Below, in pieces: positions 1 to 5,715 of a stretch of DNA of 7,539 nucleotides. The notes under the pieces are model-generated. The model made no database searches. It saw only the letters and a program-made list of their open reading frames with translations, and was not told the origin of the DNA. Source of the stretch: an uncultured Paraglaciecola sp. (lineage in GTDB: Bacteria; Pseudomonadota; Gammaproteobacteria; Enterobacterales; Alteromonadaceae); the NCBI GenBank assembly GCA_905479025.1, contig CAJQKX010000022.1, forward strand, positions 1 through 7,539, given 5' to 3'. Numbering within the stretch: position 1 is the first letter of the stretch; every line of letters starts with the position of its first letter. Both the position numbers and the translations under genes were made by a program.

Positions 1-93
1 GTAATTTTTTATTTTTTATAATTTAATACTTATCAAACTACTTTGATTCTAAGATCAAGTAATTAAGCATTGATGTAATTTCACTAATAAATA

Positions 94-170
<77 letters not shown>

Positions 171-231
171 CTTGAAATCTTATTTGAGTCGGAAGAAAAT
201 AGGATTTACTTCCATTGCTCAAGTGCGGCGT

Positions 232-259
232 ATTATACATAGCCAACTTTAGCACGCAA
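232..259 (-). promoter_or_regulatory. Probable stringent-type promoter of tRNA-fMet
   Basis: On the minus strand a perfect -10 hexamer TATAAT (232-237) lies about 60 bp upstream of the tRNA. A TTG-containing -35 candidate (TTGCGT, 254-259) sits 16 bp further upstream. The bases just after the -10 are ACGCCGC, a GC-rich discriminator as found in stable-RNA promoters under stringent (ppGpp) control. Transcription would start near 225 and give a leader of roughly 55 nt, removed by tRNA processing. The -10 and discriminator are clear; the -35 is weak, and the regulation is inferred from the motif alone. Confidence 0.6.
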
Positions 260-342
260 GCAGATAATACAGATAAACCTTAAAAATACATTCAACCGCT
301 TAAACTACATACGATATGTCGAATTAAGCAACGTCTTTAAAA

Positions 343-364
343 TTGACTTGTGTATTTGACTTGT
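343..364. repeat. Short tandem repeat of TTGACTTGT, 13-bp period
   Basis: TTGACTTGT occurs at 343-351 and again at 356-364. It lies in the AT-rich spacer between the tRNA promoter and the 3' end of the pterin dehydratase gene. Both copies begin with a good -35-like hexamer (TTGACT) pointing right, but no convincing -10 follows at normal spacing, so I do not call a promoter. The function is unknown. Confidence 0.4.
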
Positions 365-416
365 ATTTATGACATTAATTTATTTTATTTGTTTTATTCT
401 TAATACAAAGGGATGC

Positions 417-725
417 CTACTTAATTATGTTAAGCATCTCCATCTTCTCAGCCAATTTAAAATCTAATTCACTTATCCCACCTACATCATGCGTGGTAAG
501 TTGCACCTCAACCTTATTATAAATATTACACCACTCAGGATGATGGTTGAGTTTTTCAGCCCATATAGCTATTTGTGACATCCACCCAAACGCTCGGATA
601 AAACTTTTAAACTTGAAGGTTTTTATCAACTTCCCTTCAACCACTTGCCACTGTTGTTGAACGTCTAATGCTTGGTTTATATTTTTCAGCTGAATGTGAA
701 TTTGTGCTTGGGAATATTTTTCCAT
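417..725 (-). CDS. phhB: Pterin-4a-carbinolamine dehydratase
   Basis: This 102-residue protein matches the 4a-hydroxytetrahydrobiopterin dehydratase (PCD/DCoH, PhhB) family in length and in the active-site pattern. The pattern reads E57-x3-H61-H62-P63, Y69, H79 and D88, which fits the family signature spacing; the three histidines are the known catalytic and substrate-binding residues. The enzyme dehydrates the 4a-hydroxypterin produced by aromatic amino acid hydroxylases, so that the pterin cofactor can be recycled. It is a small cytosolic protein with no signal or membrane segment. In other bacteria the gene often sits beside phhA (phenylalanine hydroxylase). Here it stands alone, 171 bp from the receptor gene and cut off from it by a terminator, so its partner enzyme must be elsewhere. 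The ATG at 723-725 has only a weak GATGAG ribosome site about 10 nt upstream. The family call is firm; the symbol is by homology. Confidence 0.93.
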   Translation of the reverse strand: MEKYSQAQIHIQLKNINQALDVQQQWQVVEGKLIKTFKFKSFIRAFGWMSQIAIWAEKLNHHPEWCNIYNKVEVQLTTHDVGGISELDFKLAEKMEMLNIIK

Positions 726-843
726 GGTCGTTTTCTCATCATGATATTTGCAGTAAAGAGTCCACTAATAATGTGCCATTATCCTATTGAATAAAAGTTT
801 ATAGCGACTAAGGATATACTAACAGCTGGAAAAAGTAGTTTAC

Positions 844-874
844 AAAAAAATCCCCGGTAATAGCCGGGGATTTT
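844..874 (-). terminator. Rho-independent terminator of the TonB-dependent receptor gene
   Basis: A perfect 11-bp inverted repeat (AAAATCCCCGG at 847-857 and CCGGGGATTTT at 864-874) encloses a 6-nt loop. On the minus strand it is followed by seven T residues (844-850). It begins 22 bp after the stop codon of the receptor gene and insulates the downstream pterin dehydratase gene. In the other direction only four T residues follow the stem, so plus-strand termination would be weaker. Confidence 0.95.
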
Positions 875-896
875 GTGTAAAGACCTTAGTTATGAA

Positions 897-3551
897 TTAA
901 AATTCAATCGCCAAGCGAGCATAGACTTGTCTGCCGCGTGGATCATGTACTTTAGAATCAAAACCACCATTAGTGTAAACTTGAGGTGGATCTTGATCTG
1001 TCAGATTCACACCACCAAAGGTTAAGATATAAGCGGCATCAGTTTCAAGTATGCCACCCAAATCGATATTTAACTGAGCATCCCATGTGAGATGACTCTC
1101 AATTTCTCTGAGGTCATTTTGATCGTCTGTATAGCTGTCAATATGACGAGCAAAAATATTAGCCGAGTAGTTCTCATGGGTCCAGTTCAAACCGAAATTA
1201 GCTTTTAGTTCTGGGGTAGAGGTACCAATATTATTGTAATTACGCGAGCCCACACCATCTATTTGACCTGCTTGGGGATCAACTAAATCATAAGCAAGGA
1301 TATAGGTAGCACTTAGGTTAGGAGTAAATGTTCCCATGTCAGTATCTATTTTGTAGTTAGCAACAAGGTCCAAACCAGAGGTTTCAAGTGAATTCGCATT
1401 CACATAAGTCGTATTGATGCGAATGATAGGACCATTCAATGGATCGCCTACCCTGACAACTCTGTCTGGATTTTGTGGCTCCGCATTAAGTATCGCCTGA
1501 AAACTCTCTTGAGTAATTAAATTGGTGAAGTCAAAGCTCCAATAGTCTACTTCAATCGATAGGTCATCAACTGGCTCAAATGAGAAACCAACATTAAAAG
1601 CAGTAGACTCCTCAGGCACTAAGTCTTCATTACCGCTTGATCTCACTGCAGCAAAAAAGGTCCCCCCAGTGATAGGATCACTCACCTGATTAAGACCAGT
1701 TCCGCCACCGTCTCTTTGAAAGATAGAAGGTGCTCTAAATGAGGTTGATACTGAGGCACGAAGTGAAAAATCATCGGTTGCACGCCAAGAAACGGCTAAC
1801 TTAGGATCAATAGTATCACCAATACTGCCGCCGTAATCTTCATATCTCAAGGCTATTTGAATATCAATATCATCAGAAACTGGCAGAGCTAGTTCACCAA
1901 AAACAGCAACAACATCCTGCTCACCACCTATATCGGGGTTACCAATAACGAAAGCGAATTTATCTTGGTTAGACTGAGAATCGTGGTCTTGAAACAAATC
2001 CTGATAACGATACTGCACACCAACAGCGATACCGGCTACACCACCATCCATCTCAAATAATTCAGTTGAGAGAAACGCTTCTGCCACTTCTAGGTTTGAC
2101 TCAGAATCAATGGATTGCCTGCCCGTAAAAGAATCAATTACATTCTGTGAATTGGGTGATGAGGTAAATTGTGTAGCGAAGGGGTTAAAATATTCACATG
2201 CACCTTCTCCAGCCACACCCGCAATAGGATCACAGCCTTGCCCACCAAACCCTCGAAGGGCATTTTGGAACTCTTGTGCTAAGGTGTCATTGCCTGTGAA
2301 TAAAAAGTCATTTCGAGCGGCCGTATAACTGACTTCCCAAAAACCATCTTCCAGTTCACCTTGCACCATGGTCATGAATCTAAAGGTATCGGACTCTGTG
2401 TTGGCTGGGTCGCCAGGTAGAGCGTTACCGTTAGCATCATTACCCACCTCACGACCAAAGTAAGAAACATCTTGCCCAAACACATTATTTGGGTGATTAG
2501 CTGGAACAGTCGGGAATGTTAAGATAGGAAAACTCGGTGAGCCGCCGCGTTCAGCCCTGTTTCTCGCACTGGTAATTTCCGTTGTCCATTCAATATTCTC
2601 GGTTAATTGCTTGGTTGCCTTTACATAAGTCGTTACACGAGACTCATCTGGCACAAAAGAAAAACCATTACCAAAGTCAAAACGACAAAGTCCGACATCT
2701 AAGCCAGGCACTGTACCTGGAGGCGCAAGTAAAGTTGGCAGCCCTCCATACTCTGCACAACCGGTGGGGTCAATGAAAGGAGTTGCACCAATAAAGTATG
2801 AACCCGGGTTGCCTAATGAACTGGCATCGTCAACAGGACGACTTATACGACGGTCTCGCGTAAACAGAGGGGAGCGATTAGTATAACTGATAGCGGCCAA
2901 AATGCTGCTATCGTCTCCGACTGCGCCCCATAAACCTTGTAGGTTATATTCTTTATTGTCACCATGAGCACCGTCTTGATAATCCAGAGAAACCTGCGCG
3001 CCTTCATAATCGGTTTTGGTAATAAAATTGACAACACCTGCGACTGCATCAGAACCATATAAAGCAGAAGCCCCATCTTTCACCACTTCCATTCTATCGA
3101 TGGCAATCATTGGCACTAATGAACTTGTGTCTACGAAATTTACTCCGCCGTTGTTATTCTGGGCGTTCACCACCTGACGTTTGTTATTTAATAAAATCAA
3201 GGTGGAGGCCACGCCTAAACCACGCAGGTTGATGTTAGAAGTACCGGCTGTAGCATTTTGGGTAAATGCATCAGGGGTGTTTTCAGCTCCAGTATTAATG
3301 GTCAGTGTTTGGGTAATATCTGCAATACTTTTTGCCCCAATGGAGTCTATGTCACCAGCATCCAACACAGCTAATGGTGACGGCGATTCAAAATTCTCAC
3401 TGCGCCTGACAAAACTGCCCGTTACCATGATCAATTCGACTTCTTGTTCTTTCTCTGCACTTTCTTCTTGGGCAATTGCGATATTGCCAAAAGGTATTAG
3501 CTGAGCAGAAATTGCCACTGCCAATGCTGTTAATTTAGTTTTCATTTTCAT
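897..3551 (-). CDS. TonB-dependent outer-membrane receptor, substrate unknown
   Basis: This 884-residue protein has the full architecture of a TonB-dependent transporter. A signal peptide spans residues 1-27 (basic start, hydrophobic core, AIA-Q cleavage site). A TonB-box-like segment VELIMVTGS follows at 38-46. The plug domain runs from about 45 to 180, with the typical LRGLG (109-113) and VVKDGASALYGSDAVAGVVN (156-175) motifs. The rest is a long beta-barrel ending in phenylalanine, the usual signal for barrel assembly. It should import a bulky substrate across the outer membrane using TonB energy. Two cysteine pairs lie in predicted outer loops (TGC...GLCRF and QGCDP...GACEYFNPF); similar loops are frequent in large receptors of marine and sphingomonad bacteria, but they do not reveal the ligand. 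The ATG at 3549-3551 is preceded by GGGAA about 7 nt upstream; a second ATG two codons later is possible. A strong terminator follows the gene, which appears monocistronic. The nearby hotdog gene does not identify the substrate. Confidence 0.95.
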   Translation of the reverse strand: MKMKTKLTALAVAISAQLIPFGNIAIAQEESAEKEQEVELIMVTGSFVRRSENFESPSPLAVLDAGDIDSIGAKSIADITQTLTINTGAENTPDAFTQNATAGTSNINLRGLGVASTLILLNNKRQVVNAQNNNGGVNFVDTSSLVPMIAIDRMEVVKDGASALYGSDAVAGVVNFITKTDYEGAQVSLDYQDGAHGDNKEYNLQGLWGAVGDDSSILAAISYTNRSPLFTRDRRISRPVDDASSLGNPGSYFIGATPFIDPTGCAEYGGLPTLLAPPGTVPGLDVGLCRFDFGNGFSFVPDESRVTTYVKATKQLTENIEWTTEITSARNRAERGGSPSFPILTFPTVPANHPNNVFGQDVSYFGREVGNDANGNALPGDPANTESDTFRFMTMVQGELEDGFWEVSYTAARNDFLFTGNDTLAQEFQNALRGFGGQGCDPIAGVAGEGACEYFNPFATQFTSSPNSQNVIDSFTGRQSIDSESNLEVAEAFLSTELFEMDGGVAGIAVGVQYRYQDLFQDHDSQSNQDKFAFVIGNPDIGGEQDVVAVFGELALPVSDDIDIQIALRYEDYGGSIGDTIDPKLAVSWRATDDFSLRASVSTSFRAPSIFQRDGGGTGLNQVSDPITGGTFFAAVRSSGNEDLVPEESTAFNVGFSFEPVDDLSIEVDYWSFDFTNLITQESFQAILNAEPQNPDRVVRVGDPLNGPIIRINTTYVNANSLETSGLDLVANYKIDTDMGTFTPNLSATYILAYDLVDPQAGQIDGVGSRNYNNIGTSTPELKANFGLNWTHENYSANIFARHIDSYTDDQNDLREIESHLTWDAQLNIDLGGILETDAAYILTFGGVNLTDQDPPQVYTNGGFDSKVHDPRGRQVYARLAIEF

Positions 3552-3697
3552 AATGTGTTCCCAATAGGTGAGCTATTAGTTATTAGATATTAAGTATCTA
3601 TCAAAAATAGTAGAAGTCGCAGGACAACCTTGCTACAAGACCATCAAACTATTTAATTCTAATAATATTATTGTGTGCTTAGTACCTGATAAACATA

Positions 3698-3726
3698 ATT
3701 ATAGATACTGACTATGATAGTAGGTG
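3698..3726 (-). promoter_or_regulatory. Candidate promoter of the TonB-dependent receptor gene
   Basis: The minus strand carries a perfect TATAAT (3698-3703) about 147 bp before the receptor start codon. The position 17 bp upstream (3721-3726) reads CACCTA, a very poor -35. A good -10 without a -35 suits a promoter that needs an activator, and a spaced pair of direct repeats lies just upstream. It would leave a leader of about 140 nt with a small hairpin (TAGATA/TATCTA, 3584-3600). The start site is inferred; the region is AT-rich, so chance -10 matches are possible. Confidence 0.4.
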
Positions 3727-3735
3727 TGAGGGGGG

Positions 3736-3769
3736 TATATGTAAACAGATTGTTAGTTATATGTAAACA
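3736..3769 (-). promoter_or_regulatory. Two 12-bp direct repeats, candidate activator site
   Basis: TATATGTAAACA occurs exactly at 3736-3747 and at 3758-3769; on the minus strand, facing the receptor gene, each reads TGTTTACATATA. The period is 22 bp, about two helical turns, so both copies present the same face of the DNA. They end about 10 bp upstream of the weak -35 position of the receptor promoter, centred near -50 and -73 of its inferred start. Tandem direct half-sites with about 21-22 bp spacing are typical of AraC-type activators, but the cognate regulator is not identified. Confidence 0.5.
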
Positions 3770-3796
3770 TTAGCCATCAGTATGGTCAGACCAGCC

Positions 3797-3814
3797 AGAA
3801 TCGAGAATCGAGAA
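3797..3814. repeat. Heptamer tandem repeat AGAATCG
   Basis: AGAATCG occurs twice in tandem (3797-3803 and 3804-3810), followed by a partial third copy AGAA (3811-3814). It lies between the hotdog gene stop codon and the direct repeats upstream of the receptor. On the minus strand it forms most of the loop of an imperfect 7-bp hairpin (CAGCTAG/CTGGCTG) with no T run after it, so it is not a standard terminator. It may be part of a dispersed repeat, which cannot be judged from one copy. Confidence 0.45.
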
Positions 3815-3845
3815 CTAGCTGCCAGTTTATTGTCTTATGATTATG

Positions 3846-4298
3846 CTATGAAGCACCCACTAATAAAGTGAGAAAAACGCCTTTCATAGCAGGTTTATCA
3901 CGCCCCTCTATTTGCGCAGTAGTTTCGAAATAAAACAATTTACCCGATGCCTTTTGTTCTACTTTAACTAACGTTGATAAAAACCGAATTTTATCATTGA
4001 CTCGCACCGGTTCAATAAATCTGATTTTATCTACACCGTAATTTAATAACGACTGATAAACTGGGTCGGGCTCAATAGCTTGATACAGAGAGTTGGGCAT
4101 CAAAGTGACAGTTAAATACCCATGGGCGATGGTGGTATGAAATGGGCTCTCTTTTTCACAGCGCTGTGGATCAACATGTATCCATTGATGGTCATTAGTG
4201 GCCTTGGCAAACATATCTATGTCAGCTTGTGTAATACTTATCCAATCACCAACGGGCAGTTGCTCTCCCACTGTTAAGGCTAATAGTTTTTTAGTCAT
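3846..4298 (-). CDS. MaoC/NodN-family hotdog dehydratase
   Basis: This 150-residue protein is a single-hotdog MaoC-like enzyme of the NodN-related type. The diagnostic stretch is TNDHQWIHVDP (residues 34-44) followed by PFHTTIAHGYLT (52-63). D36 and H41 match the Asp-His pair that (R)-specific enoyl-CoA hydratases use to add water to a trans-2-enoyl-CoA. The likely role is hydration or dehydration of an acyl-CoA in the cytosol, but the natural substrate cannot be read from sequence. The open frame extends 18 codons further upstream (ATG at 4350-4352). The ATG at 4296-4298 is preferred because AGGAG lies 8 nt before it and because the protein then begins MTKKLLALTVGEQL, close to where family members start. 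The gene is divergent from a LysR-type regulator, a common layout for an enzyme and its controller. No clear terminator follows. Confidence 0.9.
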   Translation of the reverse strand: MTKKLLALTVGEQLPVGDWISITQADIDMFAKATNDHQWIHVDPQRCEKESPFHTTIAHGYLTVTLMPNSLYQAIEPDPVYQSLLNYGVDKIRFIEPVRVNDKIRFLSTLVKVEQKASGKLFYFETTAQIEGRDKPAMKGVFLTLLVGAS

Positions 4299-4306
4299 AT
4301 TACTGT

Positions 4307-4311
4307 CTCCT
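4307..4311 (-). promoter_or_regulatory. Ribosome binding site that sets the hotdog gene start
   Basis: AGGAG on the minus strand lies 8 nt upstream of the ATG at 4296-4298, optimal Shine-Dalgarno strength and spacing. The longer in-frame ATG at 4350-4352 has no such site; its neighbourhood is AT-rich and contains the presumed control region. This supports the 150-residue over the 168-residue product. Confidence 0.85.
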
Positions 4312-4317
4312 GTGTAT

Positions 4318-4388
4318 ATTGATTTACAGTCTAACAATCTTCTATATATCAATGTAATGAATATTAACTATATCCAAACATTGATTTA
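4318..4388. promoter_or_regulatory. Divergent control region with three ATTGAT motifs
   Basis: Between the hotdog and LysR genes, ATTGATTTA appears identically at 4318-4326 and 4380-4388. An inverted copy of the core (ATCAATGT, 4348-4355) pairs with ACATTGAT (4378-4385) as a perfect 8-bp inverted repeat. The three cores are about 30 and 32 bp apart, close to three helical turns each. LysR-type proteins bind as tetramers to separated sites in such divergent regions, so these are candidate operators. The right-hand copy overlaps a weak possible LysR-gene promoter (TTGATT at 4381-4386, TATCCT at 4403-4408, 16-bp spacer), which would fit autoregulation. None of this is proven by sequence, and the region is AT-rich. 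Confidence 0.4.
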
Positions 4389-4425
4389 ACTAATAAATAA
4401 CGTATCCTGTCTGCAGATTTGTTTT

Positions 4426-4430
4426 AAGGG
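4426..4430 (+). promoter_or_regulatory. Ribosome binding site that sets the LysR gene start
   Basis: AAGGG ends only 1 nt before the first ATG (4432) but 7 nt before the second, in-frame ATG (4438). Only the second spacing is workable for initiation, so 4438 is the likelier start. Confidence 0.7.
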
Positions 4431-4437
4431 TATGTTT

Positions 4438-5340
4438 ATGAATTTACACCGTATTGACTTGAATTTATTTGCTGTTTTTGATGCTATTTACACAGCTGGC
4501 AGCTTAACAAAAGCGGCTGATGTGTTATGCATTACTCAACCAGCGGTGAGTAACTCCCTAGCCCGTTTGCGTGAAATGCTGAACGATCCTTTGTTTGTGC
4601 GAACTGGGCACAGTATGACACCTACACCGGTGGCACAAAATATTATTGGCCCTGCTCGAGAAGCGCTTGGTTTATTGAGAAGAAGTGTGCAAGAAAGTCA
4701 TATTTTCGATCCGCTGAAAGCGGAGAAAACATTTAATTTTGCTTGCAGAGATTTACTTGAAGTCAGCTTCATACCCCGTCTTCTTGGTCAATTACAAACA
4801 AACGCACCTAAAATATCTTTAACCAATTACGAAATTGAGCGCAAAAACATTGTATCGGCCATGGCCAGTGGTAGCCTTGATTTTTACGCTGATGCCTCAT
4901 CTTTTAGTGATCAACATTTATGTAAACTGAAAATTGCTGAAGACAGATTTGTAGTCTTAGCACGTAAAAATCATCCCGCATTATCTCAAGGTATGAGCAT
5001 GGAGGCATTTTTAGAGCTCGGTCATATTAACGTTTCCCATAGAAAAACGGGGGCAGGACCCATAGACGTAGCATTAGATAAAGAAGGTAAGAAGCGCAGG
5101 GTTGTTATGCGTAGCCAGCATTTTTTAACCATTCCTTCAACTTTAGTTAAAACTGATTTGATTGCTTGTTTACCTTATCACTTAGCCAAACATTATGATT
5201 TGTCTATGTACGAGTTACCGTTTGAACTACCACCACTTGAGTACTTTTTATACTGGCATTTGAGCGCTGACTTAGACGATGCACATATTTGGATGCGAGA
5301 TCAAATTGCGAAGGTTGCACAGGCGTTTCATCCTGAATAG
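4438..5340 (+). CDS. LysR-family transcriptional regulator (NodD/NahR-like group)
   Basis: This 300-residue protein has the standard LysR layout. The N-terminal winged helix-turn-helix has its core near residues 22-45 (SLTKAADVLCITQPAVSNSL), followed by the linker motif DPLFVRTGHSMTPTP. A periplasmic-binding-protein-like effector domain runs from about 90 to the end. The N-terminal RIDLNLFAVFDAI and the C-terminal YWHLSADLDDAHIWMR resemble the NodD/NahR/LeuO-like branch, many of whose members sense small aromatic or lipid-like molecules; the effector here is unknown. The length is normal for the family. Of two possible ATGs, 4438 has the correctly spaced ribosome site; starting at 4432 adds two residues. 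It is divergent from the hotdog dehydratase gene, which is its most likely target, and it may also regulate itself. A strong hairpin follows 9 bp after the stop codon. Confidence 0.94.
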   Translation: MNLHRIDLNLFAVFDAIYTAGSLTKAADVLCITQPAVSNSLARLREMLNDPLFVRTGHSMTPTPVAQNIIGPAREALGLLRRSVQESHIFDPLKAEKTFNFACRDLLEVSFIPRLLGQLQTNAPKISLTNYEIERKNIVSAMASGSLDFYADASSFSDQHLCKLKIAEDRFVVLARKNHPALSQGMSMEAFLELGHINVSHRKTGAGPIDVALDKEGKKRRVVMRSQHFLTIPSTLVKTDLIACLPYHLAKHYDLSMYELPFELPPLEYFLYWHLSADLDDAHIWMRDQIAKVAQAFHPE

Positions 5341-5349
5341 TCGATAGTC

Positions 5350-5381
5350 AACATCCTGTTTCTCCTCAGAAATAGGATGTT
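5350..5381 (+). terminator. Strong hairpin after the LysR gene, possible terminator
   Basis: AACATCCTGTTTCT (5350-5363) and AGAAATAGGATGTT (5368-5381) form a 14-bp stem with one G-U wobble and a 4-nt CCTC loop. The stem starts 9 bp after the LysR stop codon, the right place for a 3' end. It is followed by CCTGCG and not by a T run, so it does not qualify as a classical intrinsic terminator. It could act as an RNA-stabilising 3' structure or a weak terminator. Confidence 0.5.
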
Positions 5382-5484
5382 CCTGCGAAGTCTACACTTG
5401 AATACAAGTATGAAAAATCATGTTCCTGAGCCGCTTATGAACCCCGCAGCGCAGCAATAAGAGATTTAAGCTCGCACTATCAAT

Positions 5485-5508
5485 GGCAATAACTATGGCA
5501 ATGACTAT
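5485..5508. repeat. 12-bp imperfect tandem repeat
   Basis: GGCAATAACTAT (5485-5496) is followed directly by GGCAATGACTAT (5497-5508), with one base different. The following TGCAA makes a 6-bp inverted match (GCAATA 5486-5491 with TATTGC 5506-5511), so the block can also fold as a hairpin. No function can be assigned. Confidence 0.5.
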
Positions 5509-5685
5509 TGCAAAATAAACATGACATTCCTGGGTTGAGTAGCGATAGTGATGATGCCTAAAATCATGCTAATGTATCGTACAATACGGGCAACAATATT
5601 TTATTCTCAATGTGTTAACTAACCCATTTCAAATCTCGTGTGCTGCGGCCTCTATTAAATAATCGCGAATTGCATATCCCATAAA

Positions 5686-5697
5686 GCCTTTAAAGGC
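5686..5697 (-). other. Perfect palindrome GCCTTTAAAGGC after modC
   Basis: This 12-bp perfect palindrome lies 18 bp beyond the modC stop codon and on the minus strand is followed by TTTAT. As RNA it could form only a short stem (about four pairs around a UUAA loop), so it is a poor terminator. It is the only candidate 3' structure close to the end of the molybdate genes. Confidence 0.3.
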
Positions 5698-5715
5698 AGT
5701 TGATAGCAAACCTAA

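Larger units (their letters stand above)
5382..5715. other. Non-coding spacer between lysR-type gene and modC
   Basis: This stretch has no credible gene on either strand; all frames are broken by frequent stop codons. It contains a small inverted repeat (ACTTG/CAAGT, 5396-5409) and a 12-bp tandem repeat with one mismatch (GGCAATAACTAT at 5485-5496, GGCAATGACTAT at 5497-5508). It also holds a perfect 12-bp palindrome near modC (5686-5697). The two flanking genes converge here, so it should hold their 3' ends. I see no promoter, tRNA or recognisable pseudogene in it. Confidence 0.6.

Noticed and set aside
41..60. Imperfect inverted repeat after the tRNA as a terminator
   Set aside because: The stem is short, AT-rich and bulged, and no T run follows on the minus strand.
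778..803. Promoter for the pterin dehydratase gene (GATAAT or TATAAA candidates)
   Set aside because: Neither -10-like hexamer has a recognisable -35 at 16-18 bp; the AT-rich background makes such matches common.
2110..2328. Plus-strand open frame of 72 codons inside the receptor gene
   Set aside because: It is antisense to a clear beta-barrel coding sequence, has no ribosome site or recognisable domain, and is explained as a shadow.
2843..3076. Minus-strand frame of 77 codons overlapping the receptor gene
   Set aside because: It is an out-of-frame reading of the receptor sequence, with no independent ribosome site.
3181..3504. Plus-strand open frame of 107 codons opposite the receptor plug and signal peptide
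   Set aside because: Its composition follows from the complement of conserved plug motifs; there is no start signal or family resemblance.
3661..3672. Perfect palindrome AATAATATTATT in the receptor leader
   Set aside because: It is made only of A and T, cannot form a stable hairpin, and is likely by chance in this composition.
4372..4385. Possible nod-box-like ATC-N9-GAT motif upstream of the NodD-like regulator
   Set aside because: The spacing here is ATC-N8-GAT, one base short of the known motif, and a match this short is expected by chance in AT-rich DNA.
4198..4389. Plus-strand open frame of 63 codons across the hotdog gene start
   Set aside because: It is antisense to the hotdog gene and covers its ribosome site and control region; there is no coding evidence.
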